The notes under the pieces are model-generated. The model did not search any database. It was not told the origin of the DNA and saw nothing but the letters and a program-made list of their open reading frames with translations. This document shows positions 58,563-64,000 of a stretch of DNA of 64,000 nt, one piece after another. The DNA lies in assembly GCF_032854445.1 (NCBI RefSeq), contig NC_088304.1:13033704-13097703 (forward strand). Direction: 5' to 3'. Made by a program: the position numbers and the translations under genes. Position 1 is the stretch's first letter. Every line of letters starts with the position of its first letter. This stretch comes from Liolophura sinensis (Eukaryota; Mollusca; Polyplacophora; Chitonida; Chitonidae).

Positions 58563-61290
58563 TGGTAAATTAGTCACCGTCCTCCTCGAGGATTTTTTAC
58601 CTGATACCTATAGGAACGTCATTTAACCACCGTCCTCCTCGTGGATGTTGTACTTTATACCTGCAGGAATGTAAATTAGCCACCGTCCTCCTCATGGATT
58701 TTGTACTTTAAACCTATAGGGATGTAAATTAGCCACCGTCCTCCTCATGGATGTTGTACCTTATACCGGCAGGAAGTTAAATTAGCCACCGTCCTCCTCA
58801 TGGATGTTGTACCTGATACCTGCAGTAATGTAAAGTAGCCACCGTCCTCCTCGTGGAGGTTCTACCTGATACCTATAGGAAGGTAAACTAGCAACCGTCC
58901 TTCTCGTGGATGTTGTACTTTATACCTATAGGAAGGTAAAGTAGCCAACGTCCTCCTCGTGGATGTTGTACTTTATACCTATATGGATGTAAATTAGCCA
59001 CCGTCCTCCTCGTGGATGTTGTACTTTATACCTGTAGGAAGATAAATTAGCCACCGTCCTCCTCGTGGATGTTGTACTTTATAGCTATAGCCTCGTGGAT
59101 GTTGTACTTTATACCTGCAGGAACATAAATTAGTCACCGTCCGCTTCCTGGTTGTTGTACCTTATGCCTATATGAACATAAATTAGTCACCGTCCTCCTC
59201 GTGGATGTTGTACTTTACACCTGCAGAAAGGTAAATTAGTCACCGTCCTCCTCGTGGATGTTGTACTTTACACCTGCAGGAAGGTAAATTAGCCACCGTC
59301 CTCCTCATGGATGTTGTACTTCACACCTGCAGAAAGGTAAATTAGCCACCGTCCTCCTCGTGGATGTTGTACTTCACACCTGCAGAAAGGTAAGTTAGCC
59401 ACCGTCCTCCTCATGGATATTGTACTCTACACCTGCAGGAAGGTAAATTAGTCACCGTCCTCCTCATGGATGTTGTACTTTACACCTGCAGGAAAGGTAA
59501 ATTAGCCACCGTCCTCCTCGTGGATGTTGTACTTTATACCTATAGGAAAGTAAACTAGCCAACGTCCTCCTCATGGATGTTGCACTTTACACCTGCAGAA
59601 AGGTAAATTAGTCACCGTCCTCCTCGTGGATGTTGTACTTTACACCTGCAGAAAGGTAAATTAGTCATCGTCCTCCTCATGGATGTTGTACTTTACACCT
59701 GCAGGAAGGTAAATTAGCCACCGTCCTCCTCATGGATGTTGTACTTCACACCTGCAGAAAGGTAAATTAGCCACCGTCCTCCTCATGGATGTTGTACTTC
59801 ACACCTGCAGAAAGGTAAATTAGCCACCGTCCTCCTCGTGGATGTTGTACTTTACACCTGCAGAAAGGTAAATTAGCCACCGTCCTCCTTATGGATGTTG
59901 TACTTCACACCTGCAGAAAGGTAAAGTAGCAACTGTCCTTCTCGTGGATGTTGTACTTTATAGCTATAGGAAGGTAAAGTAGCCAACGTCCTCCTCGTGA
60001 ATGTTGTACCTTATACCTATATGGATGTAAATTAGCCGCCGTCCTCCTCGTGGATGTTGTACTTTATACCTATAGGAAGATAAATTACCCACTGTCCTCC
60101 TCGTGGGTGGTGTACTTTATAGCTATAGCCTCGTGGAGGTTGTACTTTATACCTGCAGGAACATAAATTAGTTACCGTCCGTTTCGTGGTTGTTGTACCT
60201 TATGCCTATAGGAACATAAATTAGTCACCGTCCTCCTCGTGGATGTTATACTGTATACCTATAGAAAGGTAAAGCAACCACCGTCCTCCTCGTGGATGTT
60301 GTTCCTGATACCTGGAGAAAGGTAAATTAGCAAGCGTCCTCCTCGTGGATTTTGTACTTTATACCTGCAGGAAGGTAAATTAGCCACCGTCCTCCTTGTG
60401 GATGTTGTACTTTATACATATAGGGATGTAAATTAGCCACCGTCCTCCTTGTGGATGTTGTACTTTATACCTATAGGCAGGTAAATTAGCCACCGTTTTC
60501 CTCGTGGATGTTGTACTTTATAACTATATGAAGGTAAAGCATCCACCGTCCTCCTCGTGGATGTTGTACTTTATACCTGCAGGAAGGTAAATTACCCACC
60601 GTCCTCCTCGTGGATGTTGTTCCTGATACCTGTAGGAAGGTAAATTAGTCACCGTCCTCCTCATAGATGTTGTACTTTATACCTATAGGAAAGTAAACTA
60701 GCCAACGTCCTCCTCATGGATGTTGTACTTTACACCTGCAGAAAGGTAAATTAGTCACCGTCCTCCTTGTGGATGTTGTACTTTACACCTGCAGAAAGGT
60801 AAATTAGCCACCGTCCTCCGCGTGGATGTTGGACTTTATACCTATAGGAAAGTAAACTAGCCAACGTCCTCCTCATGGATGTTGTACTTTACACCTGCAG
60901 AAAGGTAAATTAGTCACCGTCCTTCTCGTGGATGTTGTACTTTACACCTGCAGAAAGGTAAATTAGTCATCGTCCTCCTCATGGATGTTGTACTTTACAC
61001 CTGCAGGAAGGTAAATTAGCCACCGTCCTTCTCGTGGATGTTGTACATCACACCTGCAGAAAGGTAAATTAGTCACCGTCCTCCTCGTGGATGTTGTACC
61101 TTATAACAGTAGGAAGGTAAATTAGACGCCGCCCACCTCGTGGATGTTGTACCTGATACCTGCAGGAAGGTAAATTAGCCACCGTCCTCCTCATGGATGT
61201 TGTACTTTATACCTGCAGGAAGTTAAATTAGCCACCGTCATCCGTATGGATGTTGTACTTTATATCTATATGAAGGTAAATTAGGCACAT
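58563..61290 (-). repeat. 53-bp minisatellite array, right arm of inverted pair
   Basis: About 50 copies of the same 53-bp unit as the left array, here as reverse complement on the + strand (TAAATTAGCCACCGTCCTCC, then TCGTGGATGTTGTACTT and TATACCTATAGGAAGG). The ACCTGCAG variant is much commoner here than in the left arm, so the two arms have drifted or been homogenised separately. No coding potential is seen. Confidence 0.95.
59050..60200 (-). repeat. about 1.04-kb duplication inside the right array
   Basis: A truncated monomer junction (GCTATAGCCTCGTGGA) occurs at 59084 and again at 60122, 1038 bases apart. Each is followed by the same unusual run of variants (GTCCGYTTCSTGGTTGTTG, then ACCTTATGCCTATA). 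A block of about 20 units was duplicated within the array. Confidence 0.7.
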
Positions 61291-61421
61291 TTTATATAGA
61301 TGCCGGGGGAAAACCACCGTCTTGCCAAGTACCTGTATATTGTATAGTCCTACAGGCCTATGAACCGCATGTCGGGACAACGGGTCTGGAGAGGCCGTGG
61401 GCTGTTTTGTTATTATGATAT

Positions 61422-61545
61422 AGAATACCTTGTCTTATTCGTCATCTTTCTTCGATAGTTCGATATTTTATACCGATAATTTATAAGATACCTTGTCTTA
61501 TTCATCATCTGTTGTCTATAGTTCGATTATCTGGAGAAGCCCTGT
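61422..61545 (+). repeat. 63-bp tandem duplication
   Basis: ATACCTTGTCTTATTC followed by TCATCT, and a GTTCGAT further on, occurs twice 63 bases apart, between the right array and its outlying copies. Confidence 0.6.
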
Positions 61546-61673
61546 AGTAAATAAAATTTAAGTTAATAGTATGAGATATACAGTGATATAATCCGTATGT
61601 CTTTTAAGTGAACACAAATGTGTAACTATATCCCACTACTTTACATTTCGCGCCATATGTGTGGTCATGCGCA

Positions 61674-61742
61674 CTACACCGTCCTCCTGATGGATGTCCG
61701 TTCTCCTGGTGGATGTACTTCCGTTCCCCTCGTGGATGTAGG
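61674..61742 (-). repeat. outlying partial copies of the 53-bp unit (right edge)
   Basis: On the minus strand CATCCACGAGGGGAACGG, CATCCACCAGGAGAACGG and CATCCATCAGGAGGACGG stand in a row, about 385 bases outside the main right array. They mirror the short copies at the left edge, including the shared AGGAGAACGGACATCCAT. Confidence 0.75.
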
Positions 61743-64000
61743 CTGACGAGTACTGTTGCCAACAGCACGATGTTATTTGTAACGGAAATGTACGATACCC
61801 TGACGTCACTCGTACGTTGTGCAGGTGCGGGTCTGCAAAGTCAAACGAATGATCAATTTTGTGTTCTTTACATTGGAATCCAACTCAAGTGGCTGTTAAT
61901 GTGTTGTGCTTACAACATTGTTCATAGCTTTAAATTTAATTTTTACATACATTAAATGCATTCGAAATATCTATCAAGTATTGCATCAACGGAGGCATGC
62001 AGGAATAGGTCTATATTCTAGTACAGGATACATACATGTATCTCTTTAGGGCTGTGATAGTATACGCAGGCTAATCACAGCCATACAGAGACAAGTATAG
62101 GCCTACCATACTGCATGCATTTGATAGTAACGCTGCAACCTTTAATATCCTTCCTTTGAAAATCATCATGTATTCGAAAATACAAACTACACAACAAATA
62201 AATATAAGGGCTTTACTTTCGTCTCCCGTCACCCAAAGTTACGGGAATTTTCTTGGATTCCCGTACGAAAGTTACAAACAGAAAGATCAACATAAACTGT
62301 CACAATTTAAACCAATTTTGTAATTTTGCATTGCAAGCAAATTCTGTAGCAGAAACTAACTGACGAAAAATGAAAAACAGCAGGGTCGAAACAACAGCTG
62401 GCCGCTGATAATGAAATCTTTGACGTGGTGGCAAGAGTTGGAATAAGAAAGTCCGGCGGGCCAAGCTAAAGTTTCACAGCACGGATGGGAAAAAAGGGCA
62501 TTAAATCGGTACAAAAGCTCTGGTGAATTATTACGTGGTAGGCAAAGAGAGTGAAAATTCATTAGTCTTTAGTTTGATCAATCTTTGTCTTGTCGGTAAA
62601 AGTGACAGATCAGCAGATCATAACAACTGCTGGTTTCTGGTAAATGTCGCTATGATAAAGGCTATCCCATTGGTTGTGTCTCCCCTGTGGGCCAATGAGT
62701 GAGGTTCTAACAAATTGTTGGAAATACCACCAGTGTGCAACAAGGCAACGGCCGTTTGACGGCTAGAGAAGTGGTAGAGGTTGTGACACTCTACAGAGGA
62801 CTATTAAAACCGAAACAACTGCAAAACCAAGGAGAAGATTGCAATGAAATAAACATGGAGCTATGTAAAGGGGGTGGGAAGGTCTGGCGGCAACCTACGG
62901 ATGGTCGTGGGTTTTCCCCGGGCTCTGCCCGGTTTCCACCCATAATAATGCTGGCCGCCGTTGTATAAGTGAAATATTCTTGAGTACGGCGTAAAACACC
63001 AATCAAATAAATAAATAATTGTAAAGGGGTGCGTGAAATATTTTGTTGCTTATTAAGCAGTGATGAAACACCGGAAGCGGGTTGAACCCAAACGACTTTA
63101 AACAGTTTGCTTGTAAATTTGATCGCATCAACACTGGAAATTCGGAACTAAAGGAAAGATTTCATTGTGGCACGCTAGGCCCCTACTGTCAAATGTCACA
63201 GCAAGGTAACAAATCCATTACCAATGTCAGTAACTCAATCAGCTACAGCTGACTTCTGTACCCCCCCCCCCCCCCCACACACACACAACATCTTACCCAA
63301 TATTAAAATTTCAAAACTGATTTTTTGGCTACAAATAGCCAAGGATATCGGCTGTGATCTTTCAATCTGGAGTTAGGCGTAGATCACGGACACACATAAG
63401 GGCGGCCAGCGGTCCCCGCGTACCAGGCCTCGAGCTAGGTTACAAACCTCTAGTACCGGAACATCTTTAAAAAGTTGTTCATGTCATCAGTGACCAATCG
63501 TGTAATTCTTTGAAAAAAGATAATAATAAACTCTTTATATCAGATCAACCTACAAAGTTATAACTTTATTAGCGTGATGGTTTTTATATCATGATTGAAG
63601 CTAGGGCCTTAAAACACTGGGGATGGGCTAATTGGTTTTCAAGTCAACTGGCCCTGCTGGCCTTTTGATTTGTGTTTATTTCTACCCCATATAGTGATAT
63701 TTATGTCACCCAGAATCCTCAAAACTGTTTGATTTAAATTTATATTCCACGTTTTAAAACTCTGAGTAACTGCATACTTTGTGGATGTAGATTTGACCTA
63801 GATTCCGGTGGATTTCCGCAAAGCAAACTTAAGGGAATCCATGTAGATTCTGATAAAGAATTACAAAAATAAAGGCCTGAAATTTGTTACCACCAATTTG
63901 TTTTCACCGTAATACTAATGGGTTTCGTAGCTTTAGTTTTATTACACTTTATACATATCAAGTTAATACGTGAGCCTATTCCGATAACACATTTGGAACT
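61743..64000. other. right edge, no gene recognised
   Basis: Holds one truncated SINE (62.9 kb) and a C-run followed by (CA)n near 63260-63290. No splice-consistent coding exon is seen on either strand. Confidence 0.55.
62872..63019 (+). repeat. SINE family A, 5'-truncated
   Basis: GGGTGGGAAGGTCTGGCGGC to the AAATAAATAAATAATT tail. Confidence 0.92.

Overview
This window is animal nuclear DNA, not bacterial. Short exons with GT/AG borders are spread over kilobase introns, and tRNA-derived SINEs and minisatellites are everywhere. Two conserved animal genes can be read exon by exon. The SINE types (tRNA-like head, conserved central part, AAATA-type tail) resemble those of marine molluscs, so I infer a lophotrochozoan, probably a mollusc. 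Species cannot be named from the sequence alone.

Layout. (1) 722-11166, + strand: the last six coding exons of INTS2 (Integrator subunit 2), about 312 codons to the stop; its 5' part lies left of the window. (2) 11.2-15.4 kb: the space between two genes that end tail to tail, with a repeat field just past the INTS2 stop. (3) 15376-46554, - strand: PISD (phosphatidylserine decarboxylase), six exons that join in phase from a presequence-like exon to the LGST autocleavage motif and stop. The first coding exon is not fixed (candidate near 48.4 kb). Two further exons at 34.1 kb and 27.1 kb end in the phase needed to replace the usual N-terminus. (4) 48.67-51.35 kb and 58.56-61.29 kb: two arrays of about 50 copies each of the same 53-bp unit in opposite orientation. 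Between them lies (5) a + strand gene of seven in-phase exons (53607-58008), about 273 aa, with a C2H2-like zinc-binding segment, which I do not recognise. (6) 61.3-64.0 kb: mostly anonymous, with one SINE fragment.

The genes are not a pathway. INTS2 is nuclear RNA processing, PISD makes phosphatidylethanolamine, and the inner gene is unknown. The two most notable observations are the large inverted minisatellite structure enclosing one gene, and the swappable N-termini of PISD. Several SINEs carry exact 12-14 bp target-site duplications, so that family was recently active.
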